Shown: piece by piece, positions 1 to 9,198 of the stretch | Layout of the letters: each line of letters begins with the position of its first letter | Numbering within the stretch: the first letter of the stretch is position 1 | Source: Nostoc sp. S4 | GTDB taxonomy: Bacteria; Cyanobacteriota; Cyanobacteriia; Cyanobacteriales; Nostocaceae | Reading direction: 5' to 3' | DNA length: 64,000 bases | Assembly: GCA_029379225.1 (NCBI GenBank) | Contig: JAQYWR010000004.1 | Coordinates: 62,001-126,000, forward strand | The notes under the pieces: generated by a model | Databases searched by the model: none | The model's input: only the letters and a program-made list of their open reading frames with translations | Told to the model about the DNA's origin: nothing | Translations under genes and position numbers: made by a program

Positions 1-2998
1 CTAAGTAATTACCATCAGGACTAAAAGCAACTGACCAGACCCAACCTGTATGTCCTTGTAATGTCCTAATGCATTCACCTGTATTGACATTCCACAGCTT
101 TACAGTTTGATCGTCACCGCTACTAGCTAAAATTGTACCTTGGGGGCTGAAACTGACTGATGTAATCCGATTTCTATGTTCTCGCAAAGTCTTAAGACAT
201 TTACCAGTATTAGCATCCCATAATTTTACTGTTTGATCCTCACTGCCACTGGCAAGAATATAACTATTGGGACTAAAAGCGACTGATGTGACTCGACTTT
301 TATGTCCTAGCAAACTTTTGCAACACTGACCAGTATTAGCATTCCACAATTTTACTATTCGGTCATTACTACCACTAGCAAGCATATGACCGTCTGAGTT
401 AAAAGCAACTGACCATATTCTATTGCTATAACCCTGCAAGGTCTTCAGGCAACGACCAGTACTAATATCCCATAGCTTGACCATTTGGTCATCATTAACA
501 CTAGCAGCTGTGCAATTATCTGGACTAAAGGCTACTGACCACACCCGACAACCATGCCCCTGTAGTTTTTTGAAGCATTGACCTGTACTTACGTCCCACA
601 ACCTCACTGTTTGGTCTTCACTACCACTCGCTACTGTCTGACCATCTGGACTAAAGGCTACAGAATGTACCCAGTTAAGATGACCCACCAGAGTCTGAAG
701 ACATGCCCCTGTACGTACATCCCACAATTTCAAAGTTTTGTCATGAGAACTACTTGCCAGTGTATGACCATCAGGGCTGAAAGCAACTGACCAAACCCAA
801 CCTGTGTGACCTTGCAAGATCTTAATGCATCGACCTGTGCTGATATCCCATAGCCTCACAGTCTGGTCATCGCTGCTACTAGCAAGAATGCGATCGTCTT
901 TTGGACTAAACGCAACTGACGATACTCTATTACTATGTCCCTCTAAAATGCTCAGGTATTTACCTGTACTTACATCCCACAATTTAACTGTTTGATCTTC
1001 ACTGCCACTGGCTATAATACGACCATCTAAATTAAAACCTACTAACCCAAATCCATTACTATAACCCTTGAGGGTCTGAAGACATTGACCTGTGCTAGCA
1101 TCCCACAACTTAATTGTTTGGTCATTACAGCTGCTGGCAACAATCTGACCGTCAGGACTGAAGGTGACTGACCAAATCCAACCATTATGCCCTTTACAAG
1201 TGAGAAGTTGTTCACCGTTGGTAACTTGGTATAAATGAATCTCTCCATTAGTATCACCTGTAGCTATCAGTTTTCCATCGGGGCTAAAGGCTACCGAAAA
1301 CATACCACCAAGGGTGTCGGCAAAAACAGACTTCCCTAGATTGGCATGAGCAAAATTTGCATTATGCAACTTTACATTCTGCAAGTCAGCTTGCCAAATA
1401 GTTAGATAAGAAAAATCATAACCGCCCAGATGTGTTTCTAAATGACAAAGCAGGTTAAAGACATTTCCTGCTGTATAACTTTGTTCTAGAGGGGATATTT
1501 CTCGTAGAGTTGCTAAAATTTGAGCTAAGTGATTTTCTAGGTTTTTTTTACTTCTAAAGACAGTAAGCAGACCATCTAAAACTGGTTTGATAATAAGGCG
1601 AATTTGAGTATCTTTAACATAATCTTTACCCGTCGCTTTCATTAGAGCATAACGCCTGAATAAATCAATATTCTCAGTGACGATCTCTTCACATACTTGT
1701 TCTATCAAGCTAGTAGTCACATACTCTATAACTACAGGTTGGAGAGTAAAAAGCGATGCAATTTTTTCAATCAGGGTAGGTGTAGCTTTCTCGATTAGCG
1801 ATCGCCTCCCCAAGGATTCCACAGCCTCTAGTAACTTTGCCTGTGGTACTGGCGATATAATATCATCTCGCAATTCTTTTAGTGTTATCGGCTCCCGATT
1901 AATCGCCAACCAATACATTATATCCTTTTCTAAATCTGACAACCGTTCAAACTGCTGCTCTAAAACATCACGAATGTCGCCAAAAACAACTGTGTCTTGT
2001 TGCAAAAATTCACTCACATTCCCATCAAAAATATCTTGAATCGTGGTGGCAACTATCTTCAAAGCTAATGGATTGCCTGCATAGCGTTCAATCATTAGTT
2101 TCAATTCATCTTCTGCCGCAGACAACCCTTTGAGTTTTAAGATTTCTTGCCCTTCCACCACTTCTAACCCAGTTAGTGATAAAGAGCGAACAGGTAGCGC
2201 TTCTCCTTCCAATAAGGCTACTTCTTTCGGTTTTTCCCTACTAGTGAGCAGTAAGCAGCTTTGGTGAGTTGCTTCTCCTATTCGTCTTAAAAGCTCACCA
2301 TATTCCTCATATCCTTCTCGATAAACTCCAGCACGGCTACCACTGCGGTGAATTGATTCTATATTATCAAGTATCAGTAAACAACGATTATTTTGTAAAT
2401 AATCAAGCAGTAGCGATACCCGCTCGCTAAAACTTTCTGGTAAGTTACTTTCTGTTTGGTGTTCGTCAGAGAGAAATTGAATTAAGTTACTGAGAATAAT
2501 TTTGACAGGTGGAGCTTCTCGTAGCGATCGCCAGATAACATACTCAAAGTTCTCCTGAATCTGTTGAGCAAACTTTACAGACAGTGCTGTTTTACCAATA
2601 CCTCCAATTCCCAATACTGTCACTAATCGGCACTGTTCATCAACAATCCATTGTTCTAATGTCCTAAGTTCTTCTGTACGTCCATAAAAAACTGACGTAA
2701 AAATGGCTTCTCCCCAATCTAAACGATTATTTGAGCTTGAATAGTCACTTTTATCTATTTTTAAGGAAAAAGCTGAGAACAGCTTTTCAATAGTTTGTTT
2801 ATCAACCCCTCCTTCCCGATTCAAGACTTTTGATATCGTAGCGGAATATAATCCAGAGCGTGCGCTCATTTCTTCGAGAGTGTACCTGTTTCCAAAATTT
2901 TCCTTTGCTTCTGATTGATGCTTTGCTTCCTTAATTTTTTGCAAACCCTTGGTAGTAAGTGCAACGCCACGCTTGCGTCTCCAATTCTGTAAAGTCAT
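1..2998 (-). CDS. STAND NTPase with N-terminal HTH, NB-ARC ATPase and C-terminal WD40 repeats (partial, runs off left edge)
   Basis: The frame is open from an ATG at 2998 to the left edge, so the C-terminus is missing. Residues about 1-85 look like a helix-turn-helix (EEMSARSGLYSATISKVLNR). A linker leads to an NB-ARC-type ATPase with Walker A GIGGIGKTAL near residue 130 and a Walker B-like LLILDNIES. A winged-helix/linker region runs to about residue 570. After that come at least 11 WD40 units with a 42-residue (126-bp) period, recognisable by GH...VxSVAFSPDG and DQTVKLWD. Such STAND proteins are signal-responsive switches in which the propeller senses and the ATPase oligomerises. In filamentous cyanobacteria they are numerous, and some are linked to defence or cell death. 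The ligand and role of this one are unknown. It is transcribed away from the RHH genes to its right. Confidence 0.9.
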   Translation of the reverse strand, partial: MTLQNWRRKRGVALTTKGLQKIKEAKHQSEAKENFGNRYTLEEMSARSGLYSATISKVLNREGGVDKQTIEKLFSAFSLKIDKSDYSSSNNRLDWGEAIFTSVFYGRTEELRTLEQWIVDEQCRLVTVLGIGGIGKTALSVKFAQQIQENFEYVIWRSLREAPPVKIILSNLIQFLSDEHQTESNLPESFSERVSLLLDYLQNNRCLLILDNIESIHRSGSRAGVYREGYEEYGELLRRIGEATHQSCLLLTSREKPKEVALLEGEALPVRSLSLTGLEVVEGQEILKLKGLSAAEDELKLMIERYAGNPLALKIVATTIQDIFDGNVSEFLQQDTVVFGDIRDVLEQQFERLSDLEKDIMYWLAINREPITLKELRDDIISPVPQAKLLEAVESLGRRSLIEKATPTLIEKIASLFTLQPVVIEYVTTSLIEQVCEEIVTENIDLFRRYALMKATGKDYVKDTQIRLIIKPVLDGLLTVFRSKKNLENHLAQILATLREISPLEQSYTAGNVFNLLCHLETHLGGYDFSYLTIWQADLQNVKLHNANFAHANLGKSVFADTLGGMFSVAFSPDGKLIATGDTNGEIHLYQVTNGEQLLTCKGHNGWIWSVTFSPDGQIVASSCNDQTIKLWDASTGQCLQTLKGYSNGFGLVGFNLDGRIIASGSEDQTVKLWDVSTGKYLSILEGHSNRVSSVAFSPKDDRILASSSDDQTVRLWDISTGRCIKILQGHTGWVWSVAFSPDGHTLASSSHDKTLKLWDVRTGACLQTLVGHLNWVHSVAFSPDGQTVASGSEDQTVRLWDVSTGQCFKKLQGHGCRVWSVAFSPDNCTAASVNDDQMVKLWDISTGRCLKTLQGYSNRIWSVAFNSDGHMLASGSNDRIVKLWNANTGQCCKSLLGHKSRVTSVAFSPNSYILASGSEDQTVKLWDANTGKCLKTLREHRNRITSVSFSPQGTILASSGDDQTVKLWNVNTGECIRTLQGHTGWVWSVAFSPDGNYL

Positions 2999-3440
2999 GT
3001 ATTAACTCACTGTTTACGTAATCGCCTGTGACTAAAAAGAATTATCTACCAGGTTGCTGTAGATATGAAGTAATACTTATGACAAAGGTAATAATCTGAT
3101 GTTACAGAGAATTCAAAACAAGTGTATGACCGAAATGGTTACCAATCAAAGCAAGATTTAGTAATCCACTCGTTTTGAGCAGTCACACTCCTTGCCCAAT
3201 AGACAATCTACCGTATAGCGGTATTGCTGACATTATCTGTTCAACTCAAAGCTTGTTGCATTTAAGTAATGCTAAATTCATTATGTGTGATGCTAATTGC
3301 TTAATACATTGACTTTTAGGTAATATGATTAGGGCACAAAGCTTAAGTTCAATCTTAAAATCTCGATTTTCACTGGTCAAGACGGTTGTGAATTGAGAAT
3401 CTTAATAAAGAAAGTTTGTAAATACTTAGTCTATCAGTCC
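2999..3440. other. Intergenic region upstream of the STAND gene
   Basis: AT-rich spacer of about 440 bases between divergent genes. It must hold the promoters of both the WD40 gene and the small RHH gene, but I see no clear operator dyad, RNA gene or conserved frame. Confidence 0.4.
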
Positions 3441-3620
3441 ATGAATAACAGTGCTGTCGAGAGATTATCCACTCTAGCAACCTCCACAAAAAAAAAGGCG
3501 CTTAAGCGAATTACTATAAACTTGGCATTAGAAGAAGCTGATAACCTTGAAAAGTATTGTGAACAAACAGGTAAAACAGTAACGGATGTGATTCGGGAAC
3601 TTATTCAAGCATTGCCATGA
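3441..3620 (+). CDS. Small ribbon-helix-helix (CopG-like) protein, 59 aa
   Basis: I start at the ATG at 3441; an upstream TTG at 3393 would add 16 unlikely residues. The core reads KRITINLALEEADNLEKYCEQ, then TDVIRELIQALP: one beta strand and two helices, as expected of an RHH DNA-binding domain. Such proteins act as dimeric repressors or antitoxins. No toxin partner is adjacent. A close paralogue lies inverted at 4211-4357 with roughly three quarters of its core residues identical. That suggests local duplication or two solitary regulators of mobile-element origin. The function is not determined. Confidence 0.65.
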   Translation: MNNSAVERLSTLATSTKKKALKRITINLALEEADNLEKYCEQTGKTVTDVIRELIQALP

Positions 3621-3783
3621 TCTAAGTTTTGATACTGAGTTTTAAAAGTCACACTCCATAACAGTCACAGTTAAAGTCGAGAAATAGTCTCTCACTCATG
3701 ATTGTGTGACCAATAATGTTTATTATGTCATTTAATTTACATATAAAAATAGAAGATACAAGGTAAGAGTAATTCCATAACTG

Positions 3784-3990
3784 ATGAGTGGGTTTAAGTC
3801 GGCACTAAAGGAACAAGATTTTAAGACTTACGTATCTGAGCTACTAAACATAGATCCACCTTATTTAAAAAAGGAGAAACTTCTAAGACCTCCGAAGGGG
3901 GTTGTAAGAACTGAGTGCGTAAATCTTGAATCTGTGTCCAAATATGTATATTCTTTCGTACCAAGTTGGAGATTTTTTACCCCAACCTAA
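3784..3990 (+). other. Doubtful 68-codon frame between the two RHH genes
   Basis: The frame begins MSGFKSALKEQDFKTYVSELL and then enters DPPYLKKEKLLRPPKG, which looks like translated intergenic repeat DNA. It has no recognisable domain and no clear ribosome binding site. It may be a remnant; I do not consider it an established gene. Confidence 0.2.
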
Positions 3991-4008
3991 CTCTTGTAGG
4001 GTTGGGGT
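3979..4008. repeat. Hairpin (ACCCCAACC / GGTTGGGGT)
   Basis: Perfect 9-bp inverted repeat with a loop of about 12 bases, between the inverted RHH paralogues. No U-tract follows on either strand, so it is not a standard intrinsic terminator. Confidence 0.6.
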
Positions 4009-4210
4009 TAAGTTCCCTCGAACTCCTAGGAAATAAGGCAGTTCTTGCTGGAGGCACAAGGAAAGAGGATTGACTTTTTTCTTTCGCCCTTCCCGCAGGT
4101 GCGCCTTGTTTGGAGACTCACGTTAAAGTACTGCGTCCGCCGTCAACGAGCGCAGCATACCATTACTAGATTGTTAGGTTTCAATCTAACTAAAAAATTG
4201 TAAACTACTT

Positions 4211-4357
4211 TCATTTCATCAGTGGCAAGGCTCGAATAAGTTCTCGAATCACATCCGTTGCTGGTCTGCCTGTCTGCTCACAGTATTTTTCAAGGTTCTT
4301 GGCTTCATTTGATGCCAAGTTTACAGTAATTCGCTTGACCGCCCATTTTTTGTTCAT
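4211..4357 (-). CDS. Small ribbon-helix-helix (CopG-like) protein, 48 aa
   Basis: The ATG at 4357 gives MNKKWAVKRITVNLASNEAK and then LEKYCEQTGRPATDVIRELIRALPLMK. A TTG at 4444 would extend it by 29 residues with no similarity to the sister gene, so I prefer the short form. The RHH fold is inferred from the strand-helix-helix pattern and close similarity to the protein at 3441-3620. The two genes point towards each other about 590 bases apart. It is probably a DNA-binding regulator or orphan antitoxin; no toxin gene is visible. Confidence 0.6.
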   Translation of the reverse strand: MNKKWAVKRITVNLASNEAKNLEKYCEQTGRPATDVIRELIRALPLMK

Positions 4358-5494
4358 GCTCAAACAGATAAATTGTGTGTTAATAACTTCAAAACCTGAT
4401 TTTACCCTCCAACTGGAAAGTAACCTAAATTTTGCATCTGCCAAGATACCCGTAAGACAGGATAGATTGTAAATAAATATTGCAGTTGTACTTTATTGTC
4501 GAATCATATTTTTTAAACCTCGTCTACTTTAAAAACCGTAGTTTTGCTCGACCAGGATCGAGGAGATTTTTCTCCCATAAGCGATGCCTGCGGTATTTGC
4601 TAGCCTACGCCAATTTCAAGGGGTAAGGAATTAATGTCTATAGATCTTATAAAAGGAAACCTTTGCTCTTGCTGGGGAGTTTGAACATACCCAAAAATGC
4701 TCACCTTTGAGTGACTAACCATAACCTTCATCAGTAGACCTCTTACAAAAGTCTTATAAGTGTGGGACAAGTAGATTAGAGCTTTCTAGACATGTACAAC
4801 CTACAAAAAAGTAAACAACCTCAAGCCTGAAAAATTCAAACGCTTGTGTGGTTTTCATCTGGAGACTTTTACTCAAATAACCGAGATAGTGCGATCGCCT
4901 ATTCCATCTATAGAAGATTTTAGTAATATTAAATACTCTGCTACTTAAATTATCTACTTAATTCTAGATATCCCAGATTTTGCCGTTGAGCAATTTTATT
5001 GTAAATTCCCTTAACTCATTTCAATAACCTTAATTTGCTTGACATAACAACTATTCTCTCTTTATGGTTAGTCGCACAAATGAGGCTGAATTACAACCAA
5101 TTTCCATTTAAGAATGTCAAATAAAACCTTAACCTAAATTTGTACTAATTTTAACTCAATCTTTGCTCAGGCTGTATGCCTTAGTAAGAAGATTGTCTAG
5201 TAACTCTGTCAAAATACGGTATTTATATCAATTTACAGATATTTGATAGCTATAACTGAAAGGTAAAAGCTAAGTTGAAAGCTTTTACTAGTTACTTTTT
5301 AGTGCGTTCAGAATTATAAATTTATAAAATTGTCAATAAATTTATGCATACTCTGACCCAACCAAATTAACCCAAGTGTAGACCCATAAAATACACAATT
5401 GCTGGTTGCATAGTAAAAAACTAGGCGTCTACGCTGACAGAATGACATTTACATGTTTTATATGGAATTTTGCTATTTAACTTAAGGAGTAAAA
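4358..5494. other. Gene-poor region with decayed mobile DNA
   Basis: AT-rich, about 1.1 kb. Apart from the transposase-like remnant at 4802-4948 and a scrap of the dispersed GCGATGCCTGCGG-type cyanobacterial repeat near 4582, I find nothing codable. Confidence 0.5.
4802..4948 (+). pseudogene. N-terminal remnant of an IS4/IS5-type transposase
   Basis: An open stretch without a start codon reads VNNLKPEKFKRLCGFHLETF and then TQITEIVRS before a stop. The pattern LKPEeFKRlcGv-reTF is the N-terminal helix-turn-helix of DDE transposases common in cyanobacteria. The rest of the element is missing, so this is dead DNA. The assignment rests on motif memory alone. Confidence 0.4.
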
Positions 5495-5995
5495 ATGCTT
5501 AAGGCTATCGCTGTTGCTTGGTTATTACTGTTCTTTGGCGATTTCCTATCTACATTCTTTTACCACGTACCCGAGCATGTTTTTGGTAGCCTTCATTTAA
5601 AAACGCACCATTCGTGGAAGAAAGACTTTCGTCACTACGCTATTTTGACTTTCAATCCCCTGGTTCTTTTAGATGGTATCTTGGGAGCTTTGCCTTATAT
5701 ACTCATAGCGATAGTTTTCTGGTCTTTTTCTTCCATCGGTGTTATCTGTGGACTGCTACTTGGTCAGTTTCATGTATGGTGGAGACATATAAGTGTCTTA
5801 GGTTGGCAAACTCCAAAGCTTGTAAATCTTTTATGCCAAATTTTATTTATTACTACTCCTGAAAGACACTGGTTACATCATCACAAAACTAATTTAGGTT
5901 TTGGTGATATTTTTACTTTCTTTGAACAACCTGCACAAATTTGGTTACGATGGCTACGACTGTTGAGGCTTCGTTTTCGCTACTCTCGTATTTAA
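5495..5995 (+). CDS. Membrane fatty acid hydroxylase/sterol desaturase-like protein with histidine boxes
   Basis: 166 residues with a strong ribosome binding site (AAGGAGTAAAA) before the ATG. Hydrophobic segments lie at about 1-22, 50-75 and 77-97. Histidine clusters YHVPEH, HLKTHH, QFHVWWRH and RHWLHHH match the di-iron-binding boxes of the fatty acid hydroxylase/sterol desaturase superfamily. It is shorter than typical members (about 200-280 residues). The reaction, probably O2-dependent hydroxylation or desaturation of a lipid or carotenoid in a membrane, is inferred from these boxes; the substrate is unknown. It stands alone between two gene-poor spacers. Confidence 0.7.
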   Translation: MLKAIAVAWLLLFFGDFLSTFFYHVPEHVFGSLHLKTHHSWKKDFRHYAILTFNPLVLLDGILGALPYILIAIVFWSFSSIGVICGLLLGQFHVWWRHISVLGWQTPKLVNLLCQILFITTPERHWLHHHKTNLGFGDIFTFFEQPAQIWLRWLRLLRLRFRYSRI

Positions 5996-6690
5996 CTCAA
6001 ATAGCATTAATTAAATACTTTTTAAATTAGATATTGGGAGTGCTAAATGAGGAGTTACGAGTTTCACCCAAGACTCTAAAAGCTCTGGTTATATTTAAGA
6101 ATTATTCTCTTCTGCTTTCCCTGCCTTCTCCTGTTGCCTTTTGACGCAGATTAAATACTATTAACTTACACTAAGTCTTCTATACAATCAATATAACTAT
6201 AAATTAAAAAGTTACTCAATACTACTATTGATAACTTTATATTTATCAATATTTTATAAAAAAACAAATTGTTATCCTGATATCAAGAAGCGATATCTTC
6301 AATGGGCTAGGCCTACGTATAGCAGCGTTACTGTACCTAAGTGTGTCCCACATCAGTAACACATTTTTAAAAATTTACCGTAAATACCCGCAAATTAATG
6401 GTGAATTGAGGTTGAAATCTCAATCACCACAGACGCAGAGTGTTTCCAAACAGAATTCGCCACTAATTGCATAGTTTGATGAACAGGGTACGCTTGATGT
6501 GAATCCATCTGTAGCAATCATTTTAAAATTAGTATTGCTTATTGTGTATCGTTGTGTATTGCATCCAAACTCCAACGGTTATATTCTGAAAAATCCTACT
6601 TTATAAGAGCGAGAGGCTTTTGCCAGAAGGAACTAGAATTAGGAAACACCTAGCTGGGTTCTTCTGACTTTTGAAATTAGGAGTGCATGT
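5996..6690. other. Intergenic region without supported genes
   Basis: About 700 AT-rich bases with scraps of dispersed repeat (GGGCTAGGCCTACG near 6305). No gene or structured RNA recognised. The promoter of the following gene must lie in its right part. Confidence 0.4.
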
Positions 6691-7785
6691 GTGCCCAAAT
6701 CCCCTAAATATTTGCTGATTGGATCAACCGAGACTTACAGCGGTAAATCTGCAACTGTTCTGGGTTTGTCTCATCAGCTACAGCAAAAAGGACTGGATAT
6801 AGCCTACGGTAAACCGCTCGGTACATGTTTGAATTCGTCTAGCGGAACTGTTATTGAAGAAGATGTCCAGTTCATTGCTCTGAGCCTCAATTTGCCGGAA
6901 AACCGTGTTGCACCAACAATGCTGGCTTTGGATGAACTAAATGTGCAAAAACGCTTGCGTGGGGAGGACAAAACCAATTATCAGCAGTCCCTATTACAGC
7001 AATATTTACAAATGTCCTCAGGAGATTTGGTGTTGCTAGAGGGGCCTGGTGATTTGTCTGAAGGCAATTTGTTTGATTTATCTTTGCTACAAGTGGCTGA
7101 AGTCTTGGATGCTGGCGTACTGTTAGTAACCCGCTATAAATCGTTGCTTTCAGTTGAGGCATTATTGGCTGCTAAGCAGCGTGTGGGCGATCGCCTGATT
7201 GGTGTTGTCATTAACGATATCCCTGTGACACAACTAAAAGCAGTTGAGAGTCTGTTGCGCCCATTTTTGGAACAGCAGGGTATTCCAGTGCTGGGAATGC
7301 TGCCAAACAGCGATTTGCTCAAGAGTGTGAGTGTTGGCGAACTTGTTAAGCAGCTAAAGGCTGACGTTTTGTGTCGTAACGATCGCCTAGATTTATTAGT
7401 GGAAAGTTTGGCAATTGGAGCAATGAATGTCAACTCGGCTGTGAAGTATTTCCGCAAACGTCGGAATATGGCAGTGGTAACAGGGGGCGATCGGGTGGAA
7501 ATTCAGCAAGCGGCTTTAGAAACTTCTACCCAATGTTTAATTCTCACCGGGCAACTACCACCTCCACCGTTCATTCTCAGTCGTGCTGAAGAATTAGAAA
7601 TCCCGATTTTATCCGTTGACTTAGATACCCTCACCACAGTCGAAATTGTTGACCAGACTTTTGGTCAAGTCCGCCTCCACGAGCCGATTAAAGTTCAGTA
7701 TATTCGCCAGTTAATGGCTGAGCATTTTGACATTGACCGCCTGTTATCTAAACTCGGTTTAACTCCCGCAACGGCTTTGTCTTAG
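6691..7785 (+). CDS. BioD-like P-loop/DRTGG-domain protein (phosphotransacetylase-family N-terminal type)
   Basis: The GTG start at 6691 is placed by TTAGGAG seven bases upstream; the nearby ATG at 6687 is out of frame. The N-terminal half resembles dethiobiotin-synthetase-type P-loop proteins (GSTETYSGKSATVLGLSHQL, residues about 11-30). The middle, about 215-325, resembles a DRTGG regulatory domain (NMAVVTGGDRVEIQQAA). Bacterial phosphotransacetylases carry this module pair in front of the catalytic domain, which is absent here. Cyanobacteria keep the pair as a separate protein of about 360 residues, as here. The biochemical role is unknown. A G-rich tandem repeat follows the stop directly. 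Confidence 0.75.
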   Translation: MPKSPKYLLIGSTETYSGKSATVLGLSHQLQQKGLDIAYGKPLGTCLNSSSGTVIEEDVQFIALSLNLPENRVAPTMLALDELNVQKRLRGEDKTNYQQSLLQQYLQMSSGDLVLLEGPGDLSEGNLFDLSLLQVAEVLDAGVLLVTRYKSLLSVEALLAAKQRVGDRLIGVVINDIPVTQLKAVESLLRPFLEQQGIPVLGMLPNSDLLKSVSVGELVKQLKADVLCRNDRLDLLVESLAIGAMNVNSAVKYFRKRRNMAVVTGGDRVEIQQAALETSTQCLILTGQLPPPPFILSRAEELEIPILSVDLDTLTTVEIVDQTFGQVRLHEPIKVQYIRQLMAEHFDIDRLLSKLGLTPATALS

Positions 7786-7795
7786 GGCATGAGGC

Positions 7796-7985
7796 AAATA
7801 AGAGGTGTGGGGGGTGTGGGAGGAAAAGGAGGTGTGGGAGGAAAAGGGGGTGTGGGAGGAAAAGGAGGTGTGGGAAGAAAAGGAGGCGTGGGAGGAAAAA
7901 AATCTTGCCCCCCACACTCCCCCATCTCCCTGTCTCCCCACTCCCTCATCCCCCCATCTCCTCATCTCCCTCTGGCGAAGGCACA
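7796..7985. repeat. G-rich 18-bp tandem repeat followed by C-rich arm
   Basis: Five or so copies of a unit like GGAGGTGTGGGAGGAAAA (period 18) are followed by CCCCCCACACTCCCCCATCTC-type DNA, so the whole can fold back on itself. The same repeat family recurs at 57665-57899. It starts right after the BioD-like gene and its C-rich arm supplies the last codons of the DUF4188 gene on the other strand. Frames through it (GGVGGKGGV, SSHTSFSSHT) are artefacts. Confidence 0.85.
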
Positions 7986-8470
7986 GCAGCCTCGCTGTCA
8001 CCTCCCAAGCGACGGCGTGCTGTTTGCTTTCGTCCCATAGCTGGGACATGCTTGGTTGCAGCTGCTAATCCAAAGACGGGCATATTCCCGTAAACTGCCT
8101 CATATCTTCCTGGTTCGATTAAATAAGTTTCGTGCCAAATGCCGACACTACCATCGACGCCTATGGCTCGATTAAACCTTTGCCAAGCTTGTAGATGTGC
8201 ATCTGCGGGATTTCTAGCAAAACGCTCTAAATCCTCGAACGATCGCCAATACTGAATTAGTCCTACCCCTCGCGAGTAAACGAAACCTTCTCCCCCTAAA
8301 AATCCCTTTTCAGGATTCTGCTGGAGGCTACGTAGCATTGGAGACATTGCTCTAGCTGTGGGAATCCATTTAGAAAAAGCAAATAATTTGTTAATTCTCA
8401 TTCCAATCAAAAACACAACAAAGGGTTCGTTAATCTCGGCGGTAAATCGTCCTGGTATTACTTGAAGCAT
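7946..8470 (-). CDS. DUF4188 family protein (dimeric alpha-beta barrel, monooxygenase-like)
   Basis: 174 residues starting MLQVIPGRFTAEINEPFVVF. The segments MRINKLFAFSKWIPTARAM, FLGGEGFVYSRGVGLIQYWRS and IGVDGSVGIWHETYLIEPG are typical of DUF4188 proteins, which resemble haem-degrading or antibiotic monooxygenases. The last 17 or so residues come from the extragenic repeat and probably replace the native end. The gene is divergent from a PadR regulator with two operator dyads in the 98-bp gap, so PadR control is likely. The enzymatic role is not established. Confidence 0.75.
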   Translation of the reverse strand: MLQVIPGRFTAEINEPFVVFLIGMRINKLFAFSKWIPTARAMSPMLRSLQQNPEKGFLGGEGFVYSRGVGLIQYWRSFEDLERFARNPADAHLQAWQRFNRAIGVDGSVGIWHETYLIEPGRYEAVYGNMPVFGLAAATKHVPAMGRKQTARRRLGGDSEAAVPSPEGDEEMGG

Positions 8471-8500
8471 GAGTTACATTCCTTGCTGTTTTCGATTATT

Positions 8501-8544
8501 ATGCAATTAGTTGCATATAAAGATTATTATGCAACTAATTGCAT
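8501..8544. promoter_or_regulatory. Two PadR-type operator dyads in the divergent promoter region
   Basis: ATGCAATTAGTTGCAT (8501-8516) and ATGCAACTAATTGCAT (8529-8544) are each ATGCAA-N4-TTGCAT dyads and are exact reverse complements of one another, 28 bp centre to centre. PadR proteins usually bind such ATG(T/C)A...T(A/G)CAT palindromes. Their place between the DUF4188 gene and the PadR gene suggests control of both. Confidence 0.75.
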
Positions 8545-8568
8545 AAGTCAAGTAATGAATCAAAAATC

Positions 8569-9117
8569 ATGGCATTAGCGCACGCGATATTAGCTGCTCT
8601 GGTTGACGCCCCCTGTAGTGGGTATGATTTAGCAAAGCGATTCGATGGCTCTGTAGGCTTTTTTTGGTCAGCAAGTCACCAGCAGATTTATCGAGAGTTG
8701 TCAAAGTTGGAAGACCAAGGTTGGGTTGGTTGTGAGACGATTCTCCAAACAGGACGCCCAGATAAAAAACTTTACAGAGTTACAGACTTAGGAGAACAGC
8801 AGTTGAAAGAGTGGATTGCTCAACCTTGTGAACCCACACCGACTAAAGATGATTTACTGGTAAAAATTTTTGCTGGTCATGTTGCTACTAACCAGACGCT
8901 TTTGGCAGAACTAGAACATCATCAAAAAGCCCATTTAGAAAAATTGTCTGTATACAAGGATTTAGAACAGCGTGAGTTTCAAAATCCGCAAGAACTGTCA
9001 GAATCAGCAAAATATAAGTATTTAACGCTTTTAAATGGCATTAGCTATGAAACACATTGGCTAGCTTGGTGCAATCGCGTAATTCAATTATTAAACCAAA
9101 AAATTGAAAAATTGTAG
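8569..9117 (+). CDS. PadR family transcriptional regulator
   Basis: I start at the ATG at 8569 (MALAHAILAALVDAPCSGYD), since a TTG at 8539 would lie inside the operator. The N-terminal winged helix, residues 1-85, has the PadR signature LAKRFDGSVGFFWSASHQQI followed by YRELSKLEDQGWV. Then comes the DKKLYRVTDLG wing. The C-terminal half is the helical Vir_act_alpha_C dimerisation domain (LLVKIFAGH to the end). PadR repressors respond to phenolic or other small ligands. It probably represses itself and the divergent DUF4188 gene through the dyads just upstream. Confidence 0.88.
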   Translation: MALAHAILAALVDAPCSGYDLAKRFDGSVGFFWSASHQQIYRELSKLEDQGWVGCETILQTGRPDKKLYRVTDLGEQQLKEWIAQPCEPTPTKDDLLVKIFAGHVATNQTLLAELEHHQKAHLEKLSVYKDLEQREFQNPQELSESAKYKYLTLLNGISYETHWLAWCNRVIQLLNQKIEKL

Positions 9118-9198
9118 CAATGTCTAACTCAGGTTTGCCTCGCACCTACACGCTCTTTGGTAGAATATCTGGGTCGTTTAATCTGATTACGTTTATCT

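Noticed and set aside
7789-8093. Several overlapping frames rich in GVGGKG or SSHTSF
   Set aside because: Pure repeat translations with no conserved domain, on both strands.
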